In this document: one piece after another, positions 41,526 to 54,500 of the stretch | Numbering within the stretch: the stretch's first letter is position 1 | How the letters are laid out: the number at the start of each line of letters is the position of its first letter | Source of the DNA: Ziziphus jujuba | Lineage: Eukaryota > Streptophyta > Magnoliopsida > Rosales > Rhamnaceae | DNA length: 64,000 nt | Direction: 5' to 3' | Assembly (NCBI RefSeq): GCF_031755915.1 | Contig: NC_083379.1 | Location: forward strand, 39,254,001 to 39,318,000 | The notes under the pieces: generated by a model | Databases searched by the model: none | The model's input: the letters and a program-made list of their open reading frames with translations, nothing else | Told to the model about the DNA's origin: nothing | Translations under genes and position numbers: made by a program

Positions 41526-43848
41526 ATGTGTAACTTACGCGCTTTGACTGTACTCGCTCTTTTTCTGCGATCGCTGGTAGCTTTGGTCTCTGCTCAGCGA
41601 TCCAATGCTACAACTCAATGGCCCACACTCAGCGGTATGTGTATTTTCTTTAGCTCTCACTCTCACTCTCTGTGGAACTGCTTTGTATTATTATTATTAT
41701 TATTTTTTCAAATTTTATTTTCTGTTTCTCTTCGCATTTGGCGGTTGTTTGTTGTGCCTTTTATTTGATTTTTTTTTCTTTTGATCTTCTGTCCGAGTTA
41801 TTTTCTGTTTGGTTGCCGAGAAAATGGAGGAAAGTTGAAATGAAAAATTCGAATCTTTTTGTTTTAGGTAAAGCAAGTAACTTCCTTGACTAGATTGAGT
41901 CATTTTCCAATGTTATTCGTTAAAAAGTTCGCTTTCTTTCAGTTAGATTGGGTTCCAAAGCGAAAGATTCAAAGTTCATGATCAACTTAGAATTGTCTGT
42001 TTCATTTATAAGTTATTCATTGTATTACACTTTAAAAAGGAAAAAAATAAAGTAGTTTCCGGTAGTAATTTCTGCTTCCTGAAAGGGTGTCTTTAGGATT
42101 ATTTATTTAGCAGTGTTGAAGAAGTTGATTTTTAGGATTATTTATTTAGCAGAGTTGAAGAATTTGATTTAAATTTTCAGGAAATGCACCTCTGGTCATA
42201 GCACGTGGTGGATTCTCTGGGCTGTTTCCTGATTCTACCTCAGACGCCTACCGTTTGCCATTGCTTATGAGTCTGCCAAATGTGCAACTGTGGTGTGATG
42301 TGCAATTAACAAAAGATGGATTTGGAATTTGCTTTCCAGATCTGACGCTGGAAAACAGCAGTTCTATACAAACTCAGTTCGACAAAGGCGAAAAGGAATA
42401 CCTTGTCAATGGCATTCCTACCAAAGGATGGTTTGCCGTGGACTACACTCTTAAACAACTATCAGATGTCATTGGTAAGCCCGGATTTATCATAATTGGT
42501 TTCATAACGAACGAGACCATAAGTACCGTATGAATTGGGAAAAAAGAGAGGAAAAACAAACATAGATCATAAAAAAGCTGCTAAGTTTAATTAAGATAGG
42601 TTGCTTTCAGTTAACATGGTGTTAGAATTGATCCATAAAACGGTCCCTCTATGTCTCATATGTTTTAAGCACCATACTTGCTGACTTTTTCTGTTTCTTT
42701 TTTACCATACAGTTACTCAAGGAATCTATTCCAGGAGTAATAAGTTTGATGGAAATTTGTACTCACTTCTCACTGTTGACGATGTGGCTACGCAATTTAA
42801 ACCACCAGGCTTGTGGTTGAATGTCCAGGTAAATGAATGACGATAAGTTTCATTCAGCTCCAAACCTTTATTTTATTTTTGTTTTTTGCTTTTGTGGCGA
42901 TCTACTTATTAGGTTTGTAGATTATGGTTTCCATCATATCATTTTTAGCCAATCCGTTTGTTCTAATGCTTGTGCAGCATGGTACATTCTACAACCAACA
43001 TAATTTGAGTATGAGAAACTATATAATTTCTGCATCTAGAAGAGTAGCTATTAGTTATATCTCATCCCCTGAGGTGGGGTTCCTGTGAAGTCTTAAAAGG
43101 AGAATCAGTCCAAAAACAAAGCTGGTCTTTCGGTTTCTGACACAAGATGAGATTGAGCCTTCAACAAACCAGACTTATGGTTCTCTCTTAAAGAATCTGA
43201 CATTTATCAAAACATTTGCATCTGGAATTCTTGTACCAAAGTTTTACATTTGGCCGGAAGTAAATCTTTATTTGGAACCTCAAACTTCTCTTGTCTCGGA
43301 TGCTCACAAAGAAAAGCTAGAAGTATTTGCATCAGAGTTTATGAATGACTATACTTTTAGCTACAATTATAGTTATGATCCAATAGCTGAGTACCTGAAC
43401 TTCATTGAAACTGGTGGCTTCAGTGTTGATGGTGTACTGTCTGACTTCCCAGTAACTCCATCTGAGGCCATAGGTAACTTATCTTCTTCTGGTTAACTAA
43501 TATTAAGCATGCTCCTCATATTCATATTGAATTAGTTTTAGAACTCGTTTTATTGTCTTGTTTACAGTTTTCTCACGCTAAGACTCTTACTTATTTTTCA
43601 CACTCTTTTACTGCTCTCTCTTCTTTCTCTTCTAGTAAACTTATCCACTCTCCTCACAAAAGGAGGAAAAAAAAAAAAAAAATTTGTCTGCATCTCCATC
43701 TCATGCTTAATTATTCTTTTTTTCTCTACTAATTAATTTGCACATCCTATACTTATTCTTTTCACATTTAATTTCTCTACATCATGGAAGTCAAGATGTG
43801 TTATCCACCATGCTTTCTTGGATATGTCAGGTGAAAAATGAAAAGAGG

Positions 43849-43885
<37 letters not shown>

Positions 43886-46762
43886 AAAGAACCGCCATTA
43901 TCCATTATCATAGTGTTCTTCCACATACCACTCAAATCATCCGACCTTTCATAATTGATGGAATCCAATTTGATGCTATGTTTAAATTTTATCTTAACCT
44001 TCTTCCATCATAATAGACTAAGACTCCATGCTGGCATGGTTAATCATTATTGCGGCACCTAAAAAATCACTCTGAACTACTTCCTCTCCTGTTCTTCTAA
44101 ATTGTTCTAGCTTCTAAAATATGACTTTGTTGATTTACTGATTTACTGTACTTTTTAGTGAATCCTATTCTGACTTTTTGAAATTATTTCTGTTACTTTA
44201 CAAGTGTTAGTTTCCATAACTGGAGAGGATCAGTTCTTTCCTGCAGTCAGGAATGTGAACACCATTGCTTATACTTGGATGAGATACTTCATAGACTTGA
44301 CTTGGCTGTTTTGAAACATAATACTTGATTAATCAATTATTAGGTCTACTTTGAGTTGCTGATTTTTCAATTGCACTGCAGGTTGTTTCGCTCACCTACG
44401 TGAAAATGCTCCACTACAAGGTACTTCACCACCTTAGGTTTTTTGCTAGTAGCACAGTTCTAAAAGCATTATTAACCTGTTTATTTCATCTTGCTCATGC
44501 ATCAGCCAATCCATTGATTATTTCAAAATATGGAGCAAGTGGAGACTACCCTAGTTGTACTAACTTGGCATACAAGAAAGCAATTGCTGATGGTGTTGAT
44601 GTTCTCGACTGTCCTGTTCAAATGTCAAAGGATGGAACACCATTTTGCTTCAGCTCTATAAATCTTATCGATAGCACAACAGTTGCTCAGTCTCCTTTTA
44701 GCAACCGAGCAATAAGTATTCCAGAGATCAAGGCTGGCACTGGAATATTTACATTTAGCCTGACGTGGGATGAAATTCAAACCTTAAAGCGTAAGTTCTC
44801 ATCAAATCTCATTTGATTGTCTTGGCAGATTGGTGGTTTTGAACATTTTCCTTCTCTCCGAAGTAGCTTCCATAAAATATTGATTCAATAGATACTGAAA
44901 TCAGAGATAGACTTTGCAGCTTCGGCTTTTTTTTTTTTTTTTTTCCCCTCTTCCTCAATAAATTAACACCATATTGCTTTCTTCCAAATGTGTAACTGGT
45001 GAAAAACATTCCAACTTTTGGAGTCTGCTATTGAATTGATTTCACCTAAAACTGGTGAAAATATTTTGCTTTCATTGCCTTCAGTGTTGTTAACAAAGGG
45101 CAAGAGGATTGGTATTCATTGATATTCTCAAATACATTCGGATCATTTAAAAACACAACTATGCTATGAAAATGGGTATAACATGGCAATACCTCTTGCT
45201 GGACGTGAAATGGATTCTAGATTACATTTAGTAGAGGTGGGCAAAATTCATTAAGTTAATAAGACATATCAAAAGGAACATATCCTACTGGCTCATATTA
45301 TAGGTTGGTAATTTGGTTAGAAAATGTGCACGAGTCATGCTGTTTTGGGACATTGGGACTGGGAGTCCTTACATGCCATTAAAGAGACCCTCTCCAGAAG
45401 TTGTTTTATCCACCTATTCTAGTTTTGCTCTTGCATATAATTTATGTTTATCAACTTGCATATCTGATGGTGTTCTTGATCAAGGCCTCTTGTTTCGATC
45501 AATTATTTAATATCCCCATATTTCTATTGTTTTCTGCATACCTGTAGCGTCTATATCAAACCCCTTCACTGATTACAAATTGTTCCGGAATCCAAAGGAC
45601 AAAAACAGTGGCCACTTTCTGACACTATCTGAATTTTTGGCCTTGACAAAGAACGTCAGCTCTCTGTCCGGTGTCTTGTTCAGCATAGAGGTGAGATTTT
45701 GTATACTTCATTAATTGTTTGGATCTATCCTTATTTAGTCACGGAACAAAAAAGTTTGGTTTAGATCTTTTAATGTCTAGTCTCATGGTTGAATGCTTTG
45801 ATTGTTGGACATCCAGTAGTTTGGCTGATAAGAATTTTAAAATATTGGTAGAAGGGAATATGATTTATAAAATACAAGCTATCAAACATCGACACCAAAG
45901 ACTTTTTTAGTTGTTAAAACCTTTATGTTTAAGGTAAATCCGTCAAGTTATAGATATATCTATGATTGTTCTTTCCCCACGCTCATGTCTTAAACATGGG
46001 CTTATGGGGATCTCTTAAATTGCATGATTTGACAAAGTGTCATATATTTGCAAATAGAAAAATGGTAGGAAGTTTGAATATCTAAACTGCTATGAATTTA
46101 TCAACAAACTGAATTATATTGGCGAATGCAGAAAATCTGCATGTGAGAATTGTAATTGTAAAAAATGTGATTTTTTACAGAAAATCCGTAAAAAATCTGC
46201 AGCACCAGTGAACTTACTTAAAATTTCTACATCAATAATTTCTACTGATTGATGATTCAATTTTGCTCTTGTTCCTTTCAGCATGCAGCTTATCTTGCAG
46301 AGGAGAAGAAATTAAGCGTAACTGATGCGGTCCTTGGTGCCTTGAGCAAAGCTGGTTTTGATGATCAGAAAGTTTTGATTCAATCTAGTAATAGTTCTGT
46401 TCTACGAAAATTCAAGGGGAAAGAGAAATATAAACTTGTATACAGGATTGAAGAGAAGATCAGTGATATTGATCATTCAACGTTGGATGACATCAAGAAG
46501 TTTGCTAGTTCTGTGGTGGTTAACAAGGATTCTGTGTTTCCCAAAACTGAGTCATTCTTGACTGGTAAGACAGATGTGGTAGAAGTGCTACAATCATCCA
46601 ATCTTTCTGTTTTTGTGGAGACCTTCAACAATGAGTTTGTATCTCAAGCATGGGACTTCTTCTCTGATCCAATTGTGGAGATCAATTCCTTTGTTGTGGG
46701 AGCCAATATTGATGGTGTAATTACAGAGTTCCCTCAAACAGCTGCTAGATATAAAAGTAAGT

Positions 46763-46960
46763 GTTGGACATAAACCAATAAAGAACTGTCTAAACAATTA
46801 TATACTGGCCAAAATCAGGAAGAAGTATCAATTGTTAATTACTGACATATATGTATATATAGTTGGACATAAACCATTAAAGAACTGTCTAAACAATGAT
46901 ATACTGGCCAAAATCAGGAAGAAGTATCAATTGTTAATTACTGATATATATATATATATA
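46763..46960. repeat. Two-copy tandem repeat, period 99 bp, in GDPDL copy A intron 8
   Basis: gttggacataaacca starts at 46763 and again at 46862, followed by near-identical sequence through ttgttaattactga and a TA-rich end. Copy B has no such duplication. It begins 6 bases after the exon 8 donor. Confidence 0.85.
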
Positions 46961-47003
46961 TATACATAGTATAATACCAGTTCTGAAGAATTATGCTTAT
47001 TGT

Positions 47004-47451
47004 TGTTAGAGTTGATGATCCGAATTCTTATTGATCTGACTCGAAAAGCTTACGGTGCAATCCGTTTGGTGAAGTTTATTTTGAGGAAAAATTGGGGCTT
47101 TGTGGTGGTAGCGGAGGTTGAAGGCCGATAGGCTTAAGACTGCAGCCCACCATTGAGCCCAATGGGGCTGCGAGGGCATCGGCCCAGCGGTATGGACCTT
47201 TCCAATTTTAAAGTTTATCCCGTCTTTACAATATATATATATATTTTCGGGGGTTTTCAGATTTAGGGTTTTTTACTTCTTTGTTTGCTCACCTTTAGTA
47301 TCAATATTTATCAATAAAAGCTTAACCTCTCTTTGTCCGTGGTTTTTTCTTGTCAAGAGTTTTCCACGTAAATCTGTGTGTGTTTTGATTTTTTCTTCTA
47401 TTGCTATTGTTTTTTTTTTTTTTTTTGTTTGTGGGTTCTATTTTCGTAACA
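47004..47451. mobile_element. Solo LTR (448 bp) in intron 8 of GDPDL copy A
   Basis: The insert starts TGTTAGAG and ends CGTAACA, giving the LTR-type TG...CA ends inside a 5-bp inverted repeat (TGTTA/TAACA). It is flanked by the 5-bp direct repeat attgt at 46999-47003 and 47452-47456. It contains a TATA-like run (tatatatatat near 47230) followed by AATAAA near 47313, an order consistent with an LTR promoter and polyadenylation signal. Copy B intron 8 is only 279 bases, against 898 here, and lacks this sequence. No internal retrotransposon sequence remains. The superfamily cannot be assigned. Confidence 0.82.
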
Positions 47452-48011
47452 ATTGTGTTGCAGATTAATGTTAATTATTGGTTTTCTGAAACTGCTAATG
47501 GATGAAAATGGCAATAGAGGTACAATATTGTAACTAAATGTATAGTACTTCAGCCTACCTTTTGTTTCCTTTATTGTTTGGGGTGTCATTAAGGATGAAA
47601 TCAACCATTTTAAAGGTTAGCATTTATTGACTGATTTGCTTGTTTCTAATGCAGAAAACCGATGCTTTGGTCTTCCCAACGCACCAAGTTACATGAGTCC
47701 TGTTCTGCCTGATAGTCTCATACAACTAATTACTCCTCCTTATTTGCCACCAGCTGAGGCCCCAAATCCAATCCTGACCAAGCAGGATGTGACAGAGCCA
47801 CCTTTACCTTCTGTTTCATTGACACCCCCAGCTCCTAGCCCAGGTGGATCTACAGCAGCAGCAGAGAAATCACCTAATGGACAGCCTAAGGTTGCTGCAA
47901 GCTCATTCCTGTTGACCATGGCTACGCTTCTCGCTGTTCTCTATCTGTTTTAAAACCATAGCATTGCAGCACTTGGTCCTTCTTTTGCTCTTGCATTTCC
48001 CCTTGTCGGTG

Positions 48012-48865
48012 CCAAAGACTAAACTTTATTGCAAAGGAGTTTCATCTTGATGGAGAACCTACATTTCATAAAAAGGTATTACATCTCGGAACGTTGAACT
48101 GCTAAACTAGCAGAAAATCAACCAACCAAAGAGAATATTTCAGTTAACCGACCTGTAATGTGCAGACTGTATGGGTTGATGAGAAAATTGTTCCCAAAAC
48201 TGAACCAAAACAAGTTGTTCATGGTCTATATATGTATACATACAACCAAAAGTTTTATACTACATATTCAAATAAATAGCAATTTTTGCAGATTTGACCA
48301 TACAAACAAGGACATCTCACCAAGATAATCTTTTGCATCCAGATCGTGGAATTTCAACCTAGGAAGTAGCCATCAGCTGCCTAGGCCAAAGTACAGCAGA
48401 AATTTATGAGAGAATTCCATCAGTATGTTCTATAGCAGTGGGAAAAAATTAATAGATGGGGAAAAAAAAACAAAAAAAACGATTATTAAGTAATGCATTG
48501 GAGTAAGTATAGTATTATAACCAGATGTTATGATTAATGAAGAAATGAAAACTCCAACAACTACAAAGAGCATGATCGTTAAAAAGTTATGGAAGAACTG
48601 TTTTTTCTTGACTTGGAATCTGATAGCTGGTGATTTTATGCAATGTGAGAAAAAATAGGTAAGAGAATTGAGTAACAAAGAACTCGAATACAGAAGTAAA
48701 CAAACCCAACCTAGCAAAATATGTTTGACAACGATGCTGACCTTACAAGGCATTGAAAATAGTTGGAGGAAGAAGGTATATGAAGAACAATTCTTCATTG
48801 AAGGTGAGAATGTGAGAGCTTTTCCACTTGCTCAGAATCAAAACTACTGTTCCAGTGATGCTTCC
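48012..48865 (-). pseudogene. NHX: Truncated NHX copy (exons 2-6 only)
   Basis: Matches the intact NHX exons and introns in order: exon 2 copy at 48747-48865, exon 3 copy at about 48520-48625, exon 4 copy at about 48320-48385, exon 5 copy at about 48150-48200, and the 5' part of exon 6 at 48012-48055. Exon 1, with the start codon, is missing, and exon 6 stops at the duplication join. Stops are present: TGA in place of a Trp codon in the exon 4 copy (GS*WLLPRL) and TAA in place of Tyr in the exon 6 copy (ETPLQ*SLVFG). Asp of the TDTVC motif is His. It cannot make an antiporter. Confidence 0.9.
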
Positions 48866-48930
48866 CTGTTTAATTAGTATTTAGTATAACAATTTATTGG
48901 CATATATGATATACCAAATGTGTAAGCGTC

Positions 48931-48964
<34 letters not shown>

Positions 48965-49148
48965 GAAAAATTTATAGCATAATTAAAATAATTGCTATGA
49001 TTTCAAAATGATTTATGTGATTCAGATATTAAAAGATTTATGAAATGACCATTTAGAAACAGATGGCTTATGGATCACCTCATTTTATTTTATCCTGGGA
49101 GAGAGAGAGAGAGCCTCTGTATTTACTCGTTGTGTTGTTTGCAGAGGA

Positions 49149-49370
49149 GGCTGACACGTGTGAGAAAATGAATGGGAATAGCATGTGGTGTTCTCCACGT
49201 AAGCACGGAGTCGAGAGACATAAATGTTGGGCTTCCAATACCCCTTCTTGTTTGTAACTTCATCGCTTAAGATTGAAAGTTTGGGCCAGTTTACACAACA
49301 ATAATTCTGAGTAAATCTATTTACGAACCTTTTCAACTCTATACACTACAGAAGAACCCAAACCCATGTT
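49149..49370 (-). promoter_or_regulatory. Orphan copy of the NHX upstream region
   Basis: Shares ordered matches with 34391-34620, the region upstream of the intact NHX: ggctgacacgt...gagaaaatg, ctccacgt, cttaagattgaaa, tttgggccag and agaagaacccaaac. In unit 2 the first NHX exon is gone; an (AT)n tract and unrelated sequence at 48878-49090 lie between the NHX exon 2 copy and this block. Any activity would read leftward through the pseudogene toward the 3' end of GDPDL copy A. Confidence 0.7.
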
Positions 49371-51122
49371 CGTAAGTACAAAAACATAGAAGGATGGGGT
49401 TTATGAAAAAATTTTGCTTCGCCCTGTTCAAAAAAAGCTTCATGAGAGTTATTTTTCATTGGCTTTTGTTAGAAGCTTTTGTATAAAATTCTCCAAACTT
49501 TTTTAAAAGCTGTTTTTGAGTGAAGTAGCATTTCAAAAGCCATATCAAACAAGGTCTTAACTGGGTTTGATTTTTTCTTAGATATTTTGACAATTGGAAG
49601 ATTGTGTATATAGAGTTGGAAAAAATTGTCGAAATAGAACCCAACTAAATTGATTCCTTAGCAAATGTCAATTTTCTTTCCAAGTAAACAAACACTGAAC
49701 GTCTAGTCTCTAACAAAATGGAATATTGGACATGGGGGGTGCGGACATTGACTTAAGACTTGGTGTGGAGTCAATGTGGTAAGCACGTTTGGTGGTCCAT
49801 AAGCCATTTCGCTTTCTATGTATACATGGGGTTAGCAATAGCAAAAATATAAATAAATTAAGCTTTCTATGTATTTATTTATTTTTTAATCCATTCTCAT
49901 AAAAATCCTTCATTGGTTTTTTTTGGTAATACGTATATAAAAAAATTTCCTTTATTGTTTACTTAATCAAATTAAATCAATTATTTCTCAGCCATGCTTA
50001 CCCAGCATTATCTAAAGTTGTAAACCGTATAACTTTGTAGATTGACGATATTACTGAATGACTATTTTTATTTTCTAAAATATTTTTCAAAGTCATAATA
50101 TATATCCAACGGTTTTGCTTTCAGTTTCATTTTCAATGTCTCTTTGAATGTGATTGATAGCTTGAGAAAAGACTTGGAAGCTTAAGTTTTTCTTTCGCAC
50201 CATGAATGAGTCAAGCAGAAATTTGGAACCGAGATTCGGTCGCCTTTTTCAAGAGAACTAGTCTATTAATTAATTAAATTTTTTTTTTTTTAAGAAAAAA
50301 AAAAGAACAATTCAATTTGACATTGACAGTTATCATAGCATAAAATATTTCAATTTCCAATCCCTGTTAAAATAACAAAAGTTATTGAATTTTCTATCAA
50401 AAAAAAAAAAAAAAGGTTATTGAAGGAAAATGTAAAATTTGGGCTGCAAGCCATAGCAGTAGTACCTTTTATTGTGTAAATTAAAATTGTTATCTGCTTC
50501 CTCTGGTTATCATATCAATAACAGCGCGTGTCAGACACATTATAGTAGTGACTAGTGAGCGATTATTATTTACTGTAAAGGCTTAATTTCAGCCAAAAAA
50601 TTAAAAAATATAAAAAAAGATAGAAATTAAAGGCTTAAATCTGAGGTAAGGGTTATTACCAAAAACAAAAAAAAAAAAAAAAAAAATCTGAGGTAAGGGG
50701 GTGGCATTATATTCCCATGTGCACTATCCTATACATAGTACAAATAATTTCGACTTGGGTCCACAAAATGGCCAAGGTCCAATTATCCCAACGTTGCTAT
50801 AGTTTATTTAAAACCTAGATACCCATATAAAGAAGATGTTCAAATTTTAAAAAATTAGCTGTTGGATGTGGCATTTTCCATTCTATAATGCAGAATTTTG
50901 CAGGTGGTTTTAATATTCTTAGGTAAAAAGGAAAAAATAAAATGAAAAATCCGTTTTCTTAGACACCATATTGCCATGAAAAATAAATGTGTGATTGGAC
51001 ATTTACAGAGCCCCACAATGCCTTTGTCTTTGAAGAAAAAAAAAATCCTTATGAGCAATAATACCGCAGATATGACTTCCTGCTGAAATGGTTCAATTTA
51101 GGGAAAAATTGTTTCTGGCATT

Positions 51123-51155
<33 letters not shown>

Positions 51156-51457
51156 GTTTGATTGCTGACTTCAAGAGGAAGTACATGTCCCACAGGCCAA
51201 TAAGAAACCAGGCCAAGAGTAATTATATAAATGTTATCTGCACCCACGAGGGCAATGATGAGAATTTAATTAATATGCCAAAAAAAAAAATTAAAAAAAT
51301 TGAAAACAAAATTCTTTGATATCATAGTTGATTTTTGATTTTGATTTTTTGTTTATGTTATTTAATTATGCATAATTTATTTATTTTAAATATTTATTAA
51401 TGTTAATTAATAATGGTTAAATTTTATTAAACATCTTATTTAATTGCATACAATTAA

Positions 51458-51530
<73 letters not shown>

Positions 51531-54500
51531 CAATTTATTATTATTATTATAAACATATTAAGTCATTATTGAAACAGTTAATGCGTTTTGATTTTTTTAT
51601 ATCATTAAGGAGAGATTTTTAACTCAGATAATTATTTTAGGCTGACATGGACCTAATATATATGACATATATCACCATCAAAACAATGATAATTATCTAT
51701 TGAACTAATTTTGAAGAACAACGTTTAAACGCGTTTGATTTTGCACACTTTTTTCAATACTTATGATAATTTAGCAAACAAATCTTTACGACTTATAGCT
51801 AAAGAAATTGAAAATATATAAATTGAACCCTTTTGGTCCACACAGAAAATGAGATGAGCAAGTAAGTAAGTAGTAAGTTTTAAACCAAGATTGGAGGAAA
51901 AAAGGTTGTATTCAGAAGCACACAGACACACCCTCTTGTCCCTTTCTTTGAATAATTCTATTCTTCTTCTTCTTTTGGCCTTCCTTCTTCCTACGCGGCT
52001 TTGAGTGCGCTCCATCATCTTTATCAAATCTCTCACTCACCGCCTAAAAAAACAAAACACTAATTTTTCTCAAAGAAAAATAATGTGTATATATATATAT
52101 ATATATATTTAACAGTGTGGTATAAACTTTTTCTTTAATCATAAAACAATCAGATCAAATCCACTTTTGCTAATATGAATCAAATACGGCCATTTGATCC
52201 GTTTCCTTAGTTTCCCTTTGCTAATATGAACCAACTACGGCCGTTTGATTCGTTTCCTTATTTTCCCTTCCCATGTGTTGCCACATGTAGACTGTCTCTT
52301 CTTGTCCTTAAATCATTATTATTATTATTCAGAACCTTCCTACCCAATTGTACAATCAATTTATTTAAGGCCAAATGCCTTCTTCGTGGTATATGGCTAA
52401 AGTACAAACACATTTTCAAAAACTGTGTTGTGAGGTTAATGTTTTAAATTTAATTATAAATAATGACAATAGTGATTAAATTGATACTGTCTCAATGCTT
52501 GACCTCCGTTTCTAACCAGTTGTTCATCTCATTGTCGTTATTATCCTTGTTGTTAATATTATAATCATTTTAGCAGGAAGACAGAGGATTAGGTATTGGC
52601 ATAGATAAACAAATTGCAAATTAATTATATATATATATATAATATCAAACTTACATAATTTTTTTTTATCTTTCTATTTATTTTTAAATGATAATTAGTG
52701 ATTAATTTTTTTACATATGGGGATATCCGTATGATAAAAATAATAAATATCTCACCCTTAAAAAAGATTTTGATCATCTCTTGTGATATGTATGGAACAT
52801 GTCCATTCACATTTAAAAAATTATATAGAACATGATCCAAGCTAATTCTGATGTTTAACCACGTCTATCTTGGAGATGAAAATTTTAAAAATATAAATGA
52901 AAAAAAAATGATCAAATATATAGTATACAAATATTTGATATATTACTTAATTCATCTTATGATACCACATATTAATGTGATGCAAATTTAAATAGGATAA
53001 AAAATAAAATATATAAATTTTTTAATTTTTTTTAAAAAAACTCAATATTATTTGAGAATTTGATTATTTTTTATTAAAGGGTTTACTTTCCCTTAATAAG
53101 TTTTTAATATAAAAAAACAAAAATAATAAAGATTTAAATTAATATTACTACATATGATTTGTTGATCCTATCTCCAGTAGTTAATAATTAAAGTAAATTA
53201 TATAGCCCACTAAATTATGTTGATATATTTACTACTTTTAATTAGAGGTGGTATAAAATAATATAAATTTGTTATCATCTTTTTTATTTCTTTGCCGTGT
53301 GTGTATATAATATATTTCACTTAAGTGTAATAATCGAGTATTGCTCCCTTCCCAATTTATTCCCCCCACCCCCACCCCCCCACCCAAAAAAAGAAGTAAT
53401 AATCCAATATGGAAGATCTAAAACTTAATCGTAATAAAAATAGAAACTTGTGTAATAAAAAGTTTTAATCAATTTTATTTGATAATAATTTTTTTTTGGG
53501 GATAAAATTCATCTATTTTCTTTGACAAGAAAGGAAACCAACCTAGACCAGTAACCAATATATGCATCTAGTTCACGTATCATTGAATAAAGAAAATAGA
53601 ATAAGCACTTTTAGTTAAAGGCTCTTTTTCTTTTTTTTTTTTTCCTAGTTACTTTTTGAACTTGTGATTTTTGGCAAACAATCTTCTAAAAGATTTATAA
53701 AGAGAAAAAAAAGTTGATTCTTGTAATTTAAGATTTTAGGCTGCAATGTGGATGGTGGGCTTCTCATTTTCATGGCATTTATGCAGCATCTTAAATAATC
53801 AACACTCGCACACACAGAGCCCCTAATATAGTTCATTTAAGTAACAAAACACTAATTTGGTTCATTATGGGGTAGGTAGAAACTAATAAGTAGTGATAAA
53901 TGAATATTAAGCAACCTCTGATTTAAGGATGTATTTTTTAATGTTTTTGGAGTTTAATAAATATTGTCAAAAGGAGGAAGGAAAAAAAAAAAAAAACCTG
54001 TAATCATGTTTATTAAAAAATTAAGAATTACTTTTTTGATAAGGAAAAAAAACAAAGCATTAAAGCTTTGTTTCTTTAAATAAATATTTTAGAATTTAAA
54101 AGAATAGACATTCAATATGTTTTGAAGTACTTTTTATTATATGTATAATTAAATATTTTTTCATTTATTTTATAAAATATTTATTAACAAAAATATAAAA
54201 AAAATTAGGTACATCCAAACATGCCCTTATAATCATAAAGTAATTTATATATATAAAGTAAGCAGGGTGTGATTAAAATTTTATTATCCTTTCTTGCAAC
54301 TTACTCTTCTGGAACTTGAAGTGTTCAAGTGTCCCATATTATTTTATTTTTTCTGTCTTTCCTTTTACCTTTTTCCTCTCTATTATCATTTTTACTAAAC
54401 TTAGAGATATTACTTTTTGACTTTTATTTTTATCTTTAAAATAAGTAAAAAAATGGAAAACCAAAAACTAAAAAGAAAGAAAAATTCTCCATATAGTGGT

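Larger units (their letters stand above)
41526..47953 (+). pseudogene. GDPDL: GDPDL copy A: glycerophosphodiester phosphodiesterase-like gene with one in-frame stop
   Basis: Nine exons: 41526-41634, 42181-42474, 42713-42828, 42978-43473, 44382-44420, 44506-44790, 45548-45690, 46282-46756, 47655-47953 (751 codons plus stop). All splice sites are GT-AG and the frame is intact except for TGA at 43086-43088 (codon 210), where copy B has AGA. GDPDL/SHV3 proteins are GPI-anchored cell-surface proteins with two diverged GP-PDE domains, needed for cellulose deposition and root-hair shape. Here one sees a signal peptide, domain 1 (about 42-330), domain 2 (about 355-670, from KYGASGDYP), a Pro/Ser-rich stretch, and a hydrophobic GPI-signal tail. 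The domain 1 entry motif reads IARGGFSG. If the stop is real, only about 209 residues are made; otherwise it is a full gene with a sequencing error. The ATG is the first after the leader; an upstream TTG-led extension is not credible. Confidence 0.88.

Noticed and set aside
43842..43884. Lysine-rich open frames over poly-A runs in GDPDL intron 4 (also about 60237-60310)
   Set aside because: Artefacts of homopolymer A tracts inside an intron.
50525..50560. Possible empty site of the hAT-like element in unit 2 (cacattat followed by agtagtgactag)
   Set aside because: Only seven or eight bases match and the sequence on the right is too different to call orthologous by eye.
51761..52036. Minus-strand open frame with a very basic start (arginine/lysine-rich)
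   Set aside because: The basic run comes from a purine-rich simple sequence, the rest is unrelated to known families, and no splice or promoter context supports it.
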